DNA of 64,000 nt from Paracoccaceae bacterium (GTDB lineage Bacteria; Pseudomonadota; Alphaproteobacteria; Rhodobacterales; Rhodobacteraceae): positions 372,001 to 436,000 of the forward strand of contig WKFI01000005.1 in NCBI GenBank assembly GCA_014872875.1. Direction: 5' to 3'. Made by a program: the position numbers and the translations under genes. The notes under the pieces were generated by a model. The model was not told the DNA's origin. It did no database searches and was given only the letters and a program-made list of their open reading frames with translations. How positions within the stretch are numbered: position 1 is the stretch's first letter; each line of letters starts with the position of its first letter. Shown here piece after piece: positions 35,070 to 44,798 of this stretch.

Positions 35070-35987
35070 ATGCCCGCAGAAAAGTCAGAACTCGGTCGCC
35101 TTGACCGCGCAAAATACTATACCGCCAACTTGCTTCTGCGCAGTATCATCGGGGGCATGCGCTTGTTGCCTTATGGTGCTCGGATCCACGCGATGGGTAG
35201 GCTGATTCAGACCCTTGCACCGCTGGTCGGTTTCTCGAAACGGGTACGCTCTAATCTCAAACTGGTGTGTCCTGACCTTCCCGATGCTGATGTCAAGCGC
35301 CTATGCCGCGAAGTACCGAATACCGCGGGCCGCGCCATCATGGAGCATTTCTCACCCGAGGATTTCACACAGCGTCAGAAAAACGCTCCGATCACCGGAC
35401 CGGGTTTGGCAGCCTTTGACAAGGCTTGCGCCGAGGGCAAGCCGATCATGATGATCACAGCGCATTTCGGTCACTATCTGGCTGCGCGGGTGGCCTTGCA
35501 AACCCACAGTGGCCGGCCGATCGGTTGCCTGTATCGCAGGATGGCCAACCCTTATTTCAACGACGCCTATGTCGAGGCTTTTCACAAAACCGGCGAGCCC
35601 ATGTTCGAACAGGGCCGCCGTGGCATGATGGAAATGGTCCGGTCCCTGAAGAAGGGTGGCATCATCGCCATTGTGTCGGACCTGCATGCCCATGGCGGTG
35701 AAGAGCTGACTTTTTTTGGCAAACCGGCCGTGACCTCGGTCCTGAATGCCGAACTGGCTCTGAAGTTCAAGGCCGTGATGATCCCATGTTATGCCGTGCG
35801 GCAACCCAACGGGCTGGACTTCGAAATCGTGTTGCACGAGCCCGTTGAACACTCGGACCCAACCACCATGACCCAATTCATCAACGATGACCTGGAGAAG
35901 ATGGTCCGTCAGAACATGGGGCAATGGTTCTGGATCCATCGGCGTTGGAAACCCTGGATGCACCTGGGTATCCAGCCAGAAGAGTGA
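35070..35987 (+). CDS. Lysophospholipid/lipid A acyltransferase family protein (LpxL/HtrB-like)
   Basis: The protein is 305 residues. Typical blocks are VRSNLKLVCPDLPD near the N-terminus, the catalytic region MITAHFGHYLAARVAL with the active-site His, LYRRMANPYFND, ISDLHAHGG-like VSDLHAHGGEELTFFG, and MGQWFWIHRRWKPW near the end. In LpxL/HtrB enzymes this transfers a fatty acyl chain to lipid A or a lysolipid at the inner face of the inner membrane. It lies 9 bases after the EamA permease gene. Confidence 0.88.
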   Translation: MPAEKSELGRLDRAKYYTANLLLRSIIGGMRLLPYGARIHAMGRLIQTLAPLVGFSKRVRSNLKLVCPDLPDADVKRLCREVPNTAGRAIMEHFSPEDFTQRQKNAPITGPGLAAFDKACAEGKPIMMITAHFGHYLAARVALQTHSGRPIGCLYRRMANPYFNDAYVEAFHKTGEPMFEQGRRGMMEMVRSLKKGGIIAIVSDLHAHGGEELTFFGKPAVTSVLNAELALKFKAVMIPCYAVRQPNGLDFEIVLHEPVEHSDPTTMTQFINDDLEKMVRQNMGQWFWIHRRWKPWMHLGIQPEE

Positions 35988-36701
35988 TCAATCCAGCTTA
36001 GCAGCAGCCAGGATCTGACCGTAACCTGTTCGCTGAACCAGGATTGCTGCCGACAGGCTCTCAGAGGTTTCAGCAGGCAGGTCCACGTCAAACTCAAGCG
36101 TTCCCTGCCCGTCCCAGATCTCGATTATGTCGAGGTCTTCCACGATATTTCCATAGGTCATTGTATGACCAGCCAATTCGCCCCGTGTAATGGAAACCTC
36201 GCGCCTCGGGGCATAGCGCACCAGTTGAATGACAATTTCTGGGGCCATGGGCTTCAACGCGGTCAAAGTCACACCTGCCCCGGACTCGCGACGATCAATC
36301 CGAATTCCGACAGTTTCGGCCTGCGCGCGGTGTTTGTCGATGAGATCCAGCACCTTCATAGCATCGGCACCGACGACGTCATCCACCCCCCCAATGACCA
36401 TCTGAGGCGTATAGATCATGTTTCGGCCGGCGACATGCGCATAGGCCTTTTGCCGTTTTGTGTGGCTTGGGTCTGCAAACAGATCCTTCCAACCGATATA
36501 GTCCCAATAGTCCACATGCATCGCTAGCGGCAGAACCCCGTCTCGCTGAGCCAATTGGTGCAACAAGGCATCCGCAGGCGGACACGAAGAACAACCCTGA
36601 GACGTAAAGAGCTCAACAACAACCAGATTTTCTTCTGCGTCTGCGCTCGTCGCTGATAGTGTGACCGCAAGTGCAAGGGAAGAGATGAGCGTTTTGAGCA
36701 T
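35988..36701 (-). CDS. DUF1223 family thioredoxin-like periplasmic protein
   Basis: The start at MLKTLISS gives 237 residues with a signal peptide (SLALAVTLSATSADA). The CxxC motif is in FTSQGCSSCPPADALLHQLA and further family blocks are HVDYWDYIGWKDLFADP, TPQMVIGG and a C-terminal beta domain. It is probably a periplasmic thiol-active protein of unknown target. The longer frame from 36728 adds nine residues without improving the signal peptide. Confidence 0.88.
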   Translation of the reverse strand: MLKTLISSLALAVTLSATSADAEENLVVVELFTSQGCSSCPPADALLHQLAQRDGVLPLAMHVDYWDYIGWKDLFADPSHTKRQKAYAHVAGRNMIYTPQMVIGGVDDVVGADAMKVLDLIDKHRAQAETVGIRIDRRESGAGVTLTALKPMAPEIVIQLVRYAPRREVSITRGELAGHTMTYGNIVEDLDIIEIWDGQGTLEFDVDLPAETSESLSAAILVQRTGYGQILAAAKLD

Positions 36702-36823
36702 GGACCTGTCCGTGTAGTGGTAGTCCATTACCTATCGAGCCGGTTGTACAAGTTCCAATCAAGGTTTCTTGAGACACTGAAACGGTCCGGACCATCGGGT
36801 GCGCGCAGGAAATCCAAAAAATC

Positions 36824-36841
36824 TGTATACCACAGCATACA
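36824..36841. promoter_or_regulatory. Short inverted repeat upstream of acnA
   Basis: TGTAT (36824-36828) and ATACA (36837-36841) flank 8 bases in the AT-rich gap between the divergent DUF1223 and acnA genes. It could be an operator but is short and unproven. Confidence 0.25.
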
Positions 36842-36941
36842 ATTTGCGAATTACCGACTGGTCCCTATTGAATGGACATCATCAAGCAGCCAAATTGTCG
36901 GTAGCAAATCCCTTTAGCAATTTTCCCCAGGGAGGGCCAAA

Positions 36942-39644
36942 ATGACAGTCACCGTCGGACAGGATACCGCCGCAACACGCCGCAGCCTGAACGTGAATGG
37001 AAAATCCATTTCATATTTTTCAATCGCCGCCGCAGCCGAAGCCGGCCTGGGCGATTTTTCAAAACTGCCCGCAGCATTGAAAGTGGTGCTAGAGAACATG
37101 CTCCGGTTCGAGGATGACGGCTTCTCGGTCTCGGTGGACGACATCCGAGCCTTCGCAGACTGGGGCGCCAATGGCGGTAAGAACCCGCGCGAAATCGCCT
37201 ATCGTCCGGCGCGTGTACTGATGCAGGACTTTACCGGTGTTCCGGCAGTTGTGGATTTGGCGGCAATGCGCGATGGCATTGTGGCGCTGAAGGGATCAGC
37301 CTCGAAAATCAATCCTCAGGTTCCGGTCGATCTGGTTATCGACCACTCAGTGATGATTGACGAATTCGGCAACCCGCGGGCATTCCAGATGAATGTCGAC
37401 CGCGAATATGAACGCAACATGGAGCGCTACCAGTTCCTGAAATGGGGACAAACCGCCTTTGACAACTTCCGTGTCGTGCCACCGGGTACAGGCATCTGCC
37501 ATCAGGTAAACTTGGAGTATCTGGCGCAAACAATCTGGACCGATGAGGACCAAAACGGCGACCTTATCGCTTATCCAGACACTTTGGTCGGAACCGACAG
37601 CCACACCACCATGGTCAATGGCGTCGCGGTTCTGGGCTGGGGCGTTGGTGGGATCGAAGCCGAAGCCGCCATGTTGGGCCAACCGATTTCCATGCTGATC
37701 CCGGAAGTTGTCGGTTTCGAACTGACCGGCGAATTGGTCGAAGGCACCACAGGTACCGATCTGGTGCTGAAAGTGGTCGAGATGCTGCGCGAAAAAGGCG
37801 TGGTGGGCAAATTCGTGGAGTTCTTTGGCTCGGGCCTTGACCAACTGCCGCTGGCTGACCGCGCCACCATTGCCAACATGGCACCCGAATATGGCGCAAC
37901 CTGCGGCTTCTTCCCCATTGACGGAGAAACCATCCGTTACCTGCGCAACACTGGTCGGGATGAGGACCGATTGGCCCTGGTCGAGGCTTATGCCAAGGAA
38001 AACGGTCTTTGGCGCGATGCGGACTATGCTCCGATCTATACCGACACGCTCAGCCTCGACATGGGCACCATCGTGCCTGCAATCTCGGGTCCTAAACGCC
38101 CTCAGGATTTCGTGGCTCTTACCGATGCAAAGGCAGAGTTCATCCGCGAGATGGAGGAGACATTCAAACGCCCGATGGGCAAAGAGGTCTCGGTGAAGGG
38201 CGAAGACTACACGATGGAATCCGGCAAGGTCGTCATCGCCTCGATCACGTCCTGTACCAATACCTCGAACCCTTATGTCATGATCGGCGCGGGTCTGGTC
38301 GCTCGCAAGGCTGCTGCATTGGGGCTGGACCGGAAACCTTGGGTCAAGACCTCGCTCGCCCCCGGCTCTCAGGTCGTCTCCGCCTATCTCGAGGCCGCTG
38401 GCCTGCAGGAGGATCTGGACAAGATCGGTTTCAATCTCGTGGGCTATGGCTGCACCACCTGTATCGGCAACTCGGGCCCCATCCAGGCCGAATTGTCCGA
38501 CGCGATTGCCGACGGGGATCTGGTCGCCGTCAGCGTGTTGTCCGGCAACCGCAACTTCGAAGGCCGGATCAGCCCGGATGTGCGTGCCAACTACCTCGCT
38601 TCTCCGCCTTTGGTCGTGGCCTATGCGCTGGCTGGCACCATGGATATCGACCTGGCCCGCGATCCGATTGCGCAAGACAAAAATGGCAATGACGTGTTCC
38701 TGAAAGACATCTGGCCATCGACCGCCGAGATTGCCGAACTGGTTGAAAAGACCGTCACGCGCGAGGCGTTTCAGTCGAAATATGCTGATGTGTTCAAGGG
38801 CGACGACAAATGGCGAAGCGTCGAGACAACTGACGCAGAGACCTATGACTGGCCGCCGCACTCGACTTATATCCAGAACCCCCCGTATTTTCAGGGCATG
38901 GGACCGGAGCCAGGGACCATCTCAAACATCGACAAAGCAAAAGTCCTGTTGGTGTTGGGCGACATGGTCACCACCGATCATATCTCGCCCGCGGGGTCCT
39001 TTGCCTCCACCTCGCCTGCCGGGCAGTACTTACTGGAACGACAGGTGCAGCCACGCGAATTCAACTCCTACGGATCGCGTCGGGGCAATCACGAGGTCAT
39101 GATGCGCGGTACCTTTGCCAATATCCGTATCAAAAACGAAATGCTGACCAAACCAGACGGAAGCGTGGTCGAGGGCGGTTATACCAAGGATCCGGATGGG
39201 CAGCAGACAAGCGTTTTTGAAGCCTCAATGGCGCACCAGGCACAGGGCACTCCGCTGGTGGTGTTCGGCGGCGAACAATATGGCGCCGGTTCGTCGCGCG
39301 ACTGGGCGGCCAAGGGCACTGCGCTCTTGGGCGTCAAGGCCGTCATCGCAGAGAGTTTCGAGCGCATCCATCGCTCGAACCTGGTGGGCATGGGTGTGAT
39401 TCCGTTCGAGTTCACCGGCGGCGACACTCGCAAGACGCTGGGCTTGACCGGGGAGGAAACCGTGTCGATCAGCGGCCTGGATACCGTAGAACCGCTTCAA
39501 GAGGTCCCCTGTTCGATCACCATGAGCGACGGGTCGATCAAAGAGATCACGCTTCGCTGCCGCATCGATACCGCCCCCGAAATCGAATACATCGAGCATG
39601 GTGGCGTTCTGCATTATGTGCTGCGGAACCTGGCGAAATCCTAA
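36942..39644 (+). CDS. acnA: Aconitate hydratase A
   Basis: The protein is 900 residues, start preceded by CAGGGAGGG. [4Fe-4S] ligands are Cys438 (in TSCTNTSNP), Cys504 and Cys507 ([11 protein letters not shown]). Other blocks are [47 protein letters not shown] and the C-terminal [13 protein letters not shown] with the serine involved in catalysis. Cytoplasmic enzyme of the TCA cycle converting citrate to isocitrate. Followed by a hairpin, it appears to be a single-gene unit. Confidence 0.97.
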   Translation: MTVTVGQDTAATRRSLNVNGKSISYFSIAAAAEAGLGDFSKLPAALKVVLENMLRFEDDGFSVSVDDIRAFADWGANGGKNPREIAYRPARVLMQDFTGVPAVVDLAAMRDGIVALKGSASKINPQVPVDLVIDHSVMIDEFGNPRAFQMNVDREYERNMERYQFLKWGQTAFDNFRVVPPGTGICHQVNLEYLAQTIWTDEDQNGDLIAYPDTLVGTDSHTTMVNGVAVLGWGVGGIEAEAAMLGQPISMLIPEVVGFELTGELVEGTTGTDLVLKVVEMLREKGVVGKFVEFFGSGLDQLPLADRATIANMAPEYGATCGFFPIDGETIRYLRNTGRDEDRLALVEAYAKENGLWRDADYAPIYTDTLSLDMGTIVPAISGPKRPQDFVALTDAKAEFIREMEETFKRPMGKEVSVKGEDYTMESGKVVIASITSCTNTSNPYVMIGAGLVARKAAALGLDRKPWVKTSLAPGSQVVSAYLEAAGLQEDLDKIGFNLVGYGCTTCIGNSGPIQAELSDAIADGDLVAVSVLSGNRNFEGRISPDVRANYLASPPLVVAYALAGTMDIDLARDPIAQDKNGNDVFLKDIWPSTAEIAELVEKTVTREAFQSKYADVFKGDDKWRSVETTDAETYDWPPHSTYIQNPPYFQGMGPEPGTISNIDKAKVLLVLGDMVTTDHISPAGSFASTSPAGQYLLERQVQPREFNSYGSRRGNHEVMMRGTFANIRIKNEMLTKPDGSVVEGGYTKDPDGQQTSVFEASMAHQAQGTPLVVFGGEQYGAGSSRDWAAKGTALLGVKAVIAESFERIHRSNLVGMGVIPFEFTGGDTRKTLGLTGEETVSISGLDTVEPLQEVPCSITMSDGSIKEITLRCRIDTAPEIEYIEHGGVLHYVLRNLAKS

Positions 39645-39660
39645 GTGCCAATATTCACTT

Positions 39661-39688
39661 GAAAAGCCCTCTGCCCAGAAGGCTTTTC
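39661..39688 (+). terminator. Hairpin after acnA
   Basis: GAAAAGCC (39661-39668) pairs with GGCTTTTC (39681-39688) around a 12-base loop, 16 bases after the acnA stop. Confidence 0.6.
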
Positions 39689-39784
39689 GTCGCCGCCGCC
39701 CTGCTCTGAGCTTGCGCAAGATTGCACATCAGGTGTTCACAGACATCCCTTGCTCCAAGGGCTGACTCGCGAAACAGTGGTGTC

Positions 39785-40126
39785 ATGAAACAGATCGACA
39801 CCATCCTCGGCTACCATGCCCATGTCTATTTCGAGGCGGAAAGCGTCGAACAGGCCCGCTCACTGTGTCAGGCAGCCGCCGATCAATTCGGCGTCGTAAT
39901 GGGTCGGGTTCATGAAAGACCGGTAGGTCCACACCCCATGTGGTCCTGCCAGCTTGCCGCAACCCCCGATCAGTTCACGCTCCTGCTGCCATGGCTGGCC
40001 TTGAACCGGGATGGCCTGATTGTTTTTGCACATCCTGAAACCGGCAATCATCTGGAAGATCACCGTGATCACGGGATCTGGCTTGGTGCCGGGTTGGAAT
40101 TGGATCTGTCAATTTTCGATCAGTGA
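39785..40126 (+). CDS. DOPA 4,5-dioxygenase family protein
   Basis: The product is 113 residues from the ATG at 39785. It shows the ferredoxin-like small fold of the DOPA-dioxygenase family: GYHAHVYF with two His, RVHERPVGPHPMWSCQL, FAHPETGNHLEDHRDHGIWLG. Plant and fungal relatives cleave catechols, but bacterial members of this length are mostly uncharacterised, so the substrate is open. Confidence 0.85.
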   Translation: MKQIDTILGYHAHVYFEAESVEQARSLCQAAADQFGVVMGRVHERPVGPHPMWSCQLAATPDQFTLLLPWLALNRDGLIVFAHPETGNHLEDHRDHGIWLGAGLELDLSIFDQ

Positions 40127-40223
40127 CGACGCCAAGGCTGCGAAACAAATAAATTGTACTGTTTTCAGTATTCTGCCAGAACGCGAACCATATCGATTTG
40201 CGTATTATTGACGGCAGGAATCA

Positions 40224-41717
40224 ATGACGACATACACATTTAGCGGCACGGCGATTTACTACGACTCGTTCAGCGGCGACATCACCGATATCCAGGACAA
40301 TGCTCCGAAACTGACCATCGTGGCGCCCGATTCCACCAAGTCCTTTTCGTATTCACATCTCGGTGGCGGTGTCGGCTTCTTTAATCCTGTTGACGTCACA
40401 ACAAACAGCTACAGTGAATTCCTTGATGGAGCCCGACTGGGGAGCGAAATCACGGTCGATGAAGCCTATGTCTATCGGGTGAGCTGGAAAGACGGCCTGA
40501 ACGTAACCCGCTGGACAACGGTCTTGAACCTCTTTGTTCTGGATCACAGCTATCCCGTCGGTCTGAGGGACGCAGAATATGTCTTTGAGCTGGGCGGCAC
40601 CCCCTTGCCCCCCCTGAACACAGAATCTCAGCTCGAAGCCTTCCAGGCAAAAATCACCGGGGGTGCAGCCCCGATATGGCCGTTTTTGCCAAATGTCGCG
40701 ATTCCGTTCTCGAACATGAGCCCTGCGATCACGCAAAACGATATCATCACTGGAACATCCGGAAACGATATTCTGGACGGCGGTTTGGGTGATGACCAGA
40801 TTTTTGGCGGAAATGGCGGCTTCGACAGATTGAACGGTGGCGTCGGTGATGACATTCTGTTTGCTGGCGCGGGAACAGATAGAATGGACGGCGGCGCCGG
40901 TGTCGATACCGTGTCCTACGGCTACACCCACGGCACGCTGATCGCGGATCTGCAATTCTCCAACGCGAACTCAGGGTGGGCCAAGGGTGACACATATGTC
41001 GGCCTGGAAAACCTGTTCGGCAACAACGCGAACAACAACTTGCGCGGCAACGCAGGAAACAATGTTCTGCGTGGCGAAGGCAGCAACGACATTCTTCACG
41101 GACGTGCCGGCAACGACACGCTGGACGGCGGCAATGGCAATGACGTTCTGTTTGGTGGAGCCGGAGCAGACATTCTTCGCGGCGGCAATGGTTGGGATCG
41201 GGCGCAATACTCGGCCTCTCTAACCGGAGTTCTGGTGGACCTCATGAAATCCCACCGCAACACCGGAGAGGCGAAGGGAGACAGTTTCGAGTCGATCGAA
41301 GACCTGGCCGGATCGGTTTTCGATGACAGACTTTATGGCGACAACACCCGCAACCGGTTAGTGGGACTGGATGGCAACGACAAACTGTTCGGGCGAGCCG
41401 GGCGCGACACGCTGGAAGGCGGCAACGGGCGTGATTTTCTGAATGGCGGAGTTGGCAACGACATCCTCATCGGCGGCGCCGATCGGGACGTGTTCGTTTT
41501 CTCGCGCGGGCACGACATCATCAAGGATTTCGACAACGATCGTCTGCGCCTGAACGACAAGCTCTGGGGTAACGCAAATTTGACCAAGGCTCAGGTCCTG
41601 GATTTTGCCTCGGTCGTTGGTGACGACACCGTATTTCATTTCGGAAAAGGAAATTCACTCACACTGGAAGACTATACGGACATCGCGGCGCTGGAAGCGG
41701 CAATTGGCGTGATCTAG
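40224..41717 (+). CDS. RTX calcium-binding exoprotein 1
   Basis: The protein is 497 residues, with no N-terminal signal peptide as expected for type I secretion. Residues 1 to about 165 form a beta-rich domain related to the N-terminus of the next protein (a WKDGLNVTRWTTVLNLFVL strand and GGTPLPPL). From about 175 follow RTX nonapeptides of the GGxGxDxLx type (LDGGLGDDQIFGGNGG, LRGNAGNNVLRGEGSNDIL, LFGGAGADILRGGNG). The last 80 residues, with DIIKDFDNDRLRLNDKLWG and a hydrophobic end, match the C-termini of its two neighbours and are the probable secretion region. First of three tandem RTX genes. Confidence 0.88.
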   Translation: MTTYTFSGTAIYYDSFSGDITDIQDNAPKLTIVAPDSTKSFSYSHLGGGVGFFNPVDVTTNSYSEFLDGARLGSEITVDEAYVYRVSWKDGLNVTRWTTVLNLFVLDHSYPVGLRDAEYVFELGGTPLPPLNTESQLEAFQAKITGGAAPIWPFLPNVAIPFSNMSPAITQNDIITGTSGNDILDGGLGDDQIFGGNGGFDRLNGGVGDDILFAGAGTDRMDGGAGVDTVSYGYTHGTLIADLQFSNANSGWAKGDTYVGLENLFGNNANNNLRGNAGNNVLRGEGSNDILHGRAGNDTLDGGNGNDVLFGGAGADILRGGNGWDRAQYSASLTGVLVDLMKSHRNTGEAKGDSFESIEDLAGSVFDDRLYGDNTRNRLVGLDGNDKLFGRAGRDTLEGGNGRDFLNGGVGNDILIGGADRDVFVFSRGHDIIKDFDNDRLRLNDKLWGNANLTKAQVLDFASVVGDDTVFHFGKGNSLTLEDYTDIAALEAAIGVI

Positions 41718-41937
41718 ACCCGAGATTGTTTCCGCACAGAGACGAACAGGGGCCATTTCAAACCCGTCATCACATATCGTGTTCAATGGTTTGTTAGTAT
41801 TTGACGCTGATTGGCGCCTCTGGTTTAGTGCCCTCATTGTGCCGTCGGCCATTGAGGTGCCTGAGTAGTTTTTTTGTTTTCCGTAGCGCCGGCATGCACG
41901 TCTACGAAAAAAAACCGCATTAGGAAGAGCTAAATCT

Positions 41938-44703
41938 ATGCCCGTATACTCATTAACCAACGGCTTGCTGTTGAAAACTGCTTTCAGCGGCAACAATGAC
42001 ATCGTCGTTGAGGCTGCCCCCACCGCAAACCTTCACCTGGTGACCAAAAATAACGTGGACTCCCTGTCCTACACTCTGGACCCGCTTGGGAATGGGCAAC
42101 CGGGACACGAACGGACCGTCACCTTCAGCGTCAATGCGCTGGAACTTCGCCTGAACGGAGAAAAAATTGTCATCAACGGCCCGGACTGGGACACGCGCGT
42201 GATGACAATCGGTTGGACCGACGCAGGCAACGTGGCGCGCACTTCGACCTTGCTGCTGCTCGAATCCGATGGGCTAATCAACGATCCGGTGCACGGGTCT
42301 GTCCGTTATGAATCCATCTTTGTGATCGACGGGCACCCCCTGCCCAACATCACGACACCCGCCCAATTCCACAATTTTGATGACAACCAGATCACTTCGG
42401 CCAACGCAGTCACCTCGGGTCCGCTGGGTCCGAACAAGGTGATTGATTTTGTCGATTTCGGCATGACCAAGTCGAATGCCAAGATCGGCACGGCTGGGAA
42501 CGATAACCTTGTCGGAACAAATGCTGCCAACGTCCTTGAAGGCCTTGCAGGCGACGATGTCCTGGACGGCAAGGGCGGCAATGACCGACTTTCTGGCGGC
42601 GACGGTAGCGACAGGCTGCTTGGAGGCAACGGCGCCGACTATCTGACGACCGGAGACAACCAGGGAAGCGACTATGTCCTTGCAGGGCATGGTAACGATA
42701 CCGTTGACATGTCTGGCATTGTCGAAGGCTACGTGCACCTCGAACATCACGATGTCGCAAGTAAGATTGTTGTCAATATTGATGGGAACGCCAACACCGG
42801 CAGCATTTCGAAAGGTAAGAAGGGTACGACAACGCTTATCGATGTGGCTGCGCCAATGATGGCTGGTTATCAGTTCGATACCGGCGGCTTGGGCGTCATG
42901 GGAACGAGCCGGGCGGACACTTTCAACGTGACCGTGAACGACGCTGGTTGGATGCAGATCAGTGGCCTTAAAGGCAACGACAAATATGTGATCGGAGTGT
43001 CGACGGGAACAATTCGGCTGGACCTGAACCGCGACAACCCAACCCAAGGTGTCGTTGCCAACCTCAGCACCGGAGTCATTGCGAATGACGGGCATGGGGA
43101 TCGCGACAAAATCAGTGGCCCGGGACGTATCAACGAACTGCGCACCACGATGCACGATGACAACGTGATCGGCAGCAACGGAAATGACCGTTTCATTCTA
43201 ATGGCGGGCAATGACACTTTGAACGGCCGCGGGGGTGACGACACCGTACGTTATGACCGCGGCGGTATCACCGATGGCGTAACCGTCAATCTGGAAACCG
43301 GGATCGCAACGGGCACCTGGAGCGGTCAGGCCTTCACCCACACGCTCAAGAACATCGAAAATGTTCGCGGGTCGCGGGACGACGATGACCATATCACCGG
43401 CAACAGCAGCGACAATCACCTGCGAGGCCGGGGTGGAGATGATACGCTGATCGGTGGCGCAGGGGATGACGTCCTCGAGGGTGAGGATGGCAACGACCGG
43501 CTGATCGGCGGTAACGGCGATGATACGATCAGGACTGGTAGCAGCGGTTTCGACGGCGACTTTGTCCAAGCCGGGCGTGGCGATGATACGGTTGATATGT
43601 TCAATACGTCATCGACCTATGTGACCCTTTGGCATGATGATTTGGCGTTGGGCATTGATGTCGCGATCAACGGCGCCGCAAATACCGGCTCAATCGACAA
43701 AGGCCCGCTTGGAACGACCACCCTTCTTGCGTTGACACACGCCATGAACACCGAAGGCATGGGGATCTATGGCACCGGCAAGAAGGATTTCTTTGACGTT
43801 GCCGTATCCGATTTCGGATGGATGCAAATTGGCGGTCTTGCTGGAAACGACACGTTCAACATCCGCGCTCACAACGGCACGATCCGGCTTGACTACCGCG
43901 CCGACAACCCGACCAGCGGCATCGTGGCCAACCTGAAAAACGGTGTCGTGTCCAATGACGGGTTCGGCAACCGTGACACGATCACCGGCGCAGGCCGCGT
44001 GAACGAAATCCGGGCCACCATGAATGATGACCGGATCATCGGCTCTGACGCCAATGACCGTTTCATTCTGATGGCGGGCAACGACACGGTCAAAGGCGGC
44101 TTGGGCGATGACCTTGTCCGTTATGACCGGAGCGGTATCACCACAGGGGTCACCGTCGATCTGCAAGCTCAGTCAGCAACCGGCACCTGGTCAGGCCAGG
44201 CCTTCAGCCACAAGCTGGTCGGGATCGAAGACATCCGTGGCTCCCGTGACACCGCCGACACCATCCGCGGCAGTAACGCCGACAACAACTTCCAGGGCCG
44301 AGGCGGCAATGACCTGCTTTCCGGTCGCGGCGGCTCGGACGAACTCTTCGGCGAAGCCGGAAACGACCGCTTGTATGGAGGCCGCGGACATGACTTTCTG
44401 TCTGGCGGCGACGGCAAGGATTTCCTGGATGGCGGATCGGGCAGTGACACATTGACCGGAGGTAATGGCATCGACACGTTTGTCTTCAATGGCGGTGGCG
44501 ACACGATCACCGATTTCAATGGTGACAAGCTGCGTCTTGATGATGCCTTGTGGGTGGGTAACCTGTCCAAAGCGCAGGTCATCAACACGTATGCATCCGT
44601 CAATGGGTCGGACACGGTGTTCAATTTCGGCGGTGGCGACGTTCTGACCATCGATAACTTTACCAATCTTGCAGCCCTGCAAGCGGACCTGACGATCATC
44701 TGA
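41938..44703 (+). CDS. RTX calcium-binding exoprotein 2, with an internal duplication
   Basis: The protein is 921 residues. An N-terminal domain (about 1-170) resembles that of RTX protein 1 (WTDAGNVARTSTLLLLES; IDGHPLPNI). RTX blocks start near residue 190 (LEGLAGDDVLDGKGGND). A module of about 290-296 residues occurs twice, about 888 bases apart, and contains DTVDM, a GxxGTTTL core, GWMQISGLKGND and VRYDRGGIT-type blocks. A last RTX cluster and a C-terminal region with DTITDFNGDKLRLDDALWVG close the protein, ending LTII. It should be exported through a type I system and bind calcium outside the cell. Confidence 0.88.
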   Translation: MPVYSLTNGLLLKTAFSGNNDIVVEAAPTANLHLVTKNNVDSLSYTLDPLGNGQPGHERTVTFSVNALELRLNGEKIVINGPDWDTRVMTIGWTDAGNVARTSTLLLLESDGLINDPVHGSVRYESIFVIDGHPLPNITTPAQFHNFDDNQITSANAVTSGPLGPNKVIDFVDFGMTKSNAKIGTAGNDNLVGTNAANVLEGLAGDDVLDGKGGNDRLSGGDGSDRLLGGNGADYLTTGDNQGSDYVLAGHGNDTVDMSGIVEGYVHLEHHDVASKIVVNIDGNANTGSISKGKKGTTTLIDVAAPMMAGYQFDTGGLGVMGTSRADTFNVTVNDAGWMQISGLKGNDKYVIGVSTGTIRLDLNRDNPTQGVVANLSTGVIANDGHGDRDKISGPGRINELRTTMHDDNVIGSNGNDRFILMAGNDTLNGRGGDDTVRYDRGGITDGVTVNLETGIATGTWSGQAFTHTLKNIENVRGSRDDDDHITGNSSDNHLRGRGGDDTLIGGAGDDVLEGEDGNDRLIGGNGDDTIRTGSSGFDGDFVQAGRGDDTVDMFNTSSTYVTLWHDDLALGIDVAINGAANTGSIDKGPLGTTTLLALTHAMNTEGMGIYGTGKKDFFDVAVSDFGWMQIGGLAGNDTFNIRAHNGTIRLDYRADNPTSGIVANLKNGVVSNDGFGNRDTITGAGRVNEIRATMNDDRIIGSDANDRFILMAGNDTVKGGLGDDLVRYDRSGITTGVTVDLQAQSATGTWSGQAFSHKLVGIEDIRGSRDTADTIRGSNADNNFQGRGGNDLLSGRGGSDELFGEAGNDRLYGGRGHDFLSGGDGKDFLDGGSGSDTLTGGNGIDTFVFNGGGDTITDFNGDKLRLDDALWVGNLSKAQVINTYASVNGSDTVFNFGGGDVLTIDNFTNLAALQADLTII

Positions 44704-44714
44704 CACCTTCACGG

Positions 44715-44739
44715 GCACCGGTCATATTCGGATCGGTGC
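44715..44739 (+). terminator. Possible hairpin between RTX genes 2 and 3
   Basis: GCACCG (44715-44720) and CGGTGC (44734-44739) pair around a 13-base spacer, 11 bases after the stop. Short, so of moderate value. Confidence 0.45.
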
Positions 44740-44798
44740 TCGTCACTTTCTTAGACTTTTGAAGATTTTAACAAACAAATTTGTGCCAGGAGGACGCC

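Noticed and set aside
42274-43155. Minus-strand frames across the RTX genes
   Set aside because: They are antisense shadows of the Gly/Asp/Asn-rich repeats, without starts or domains.
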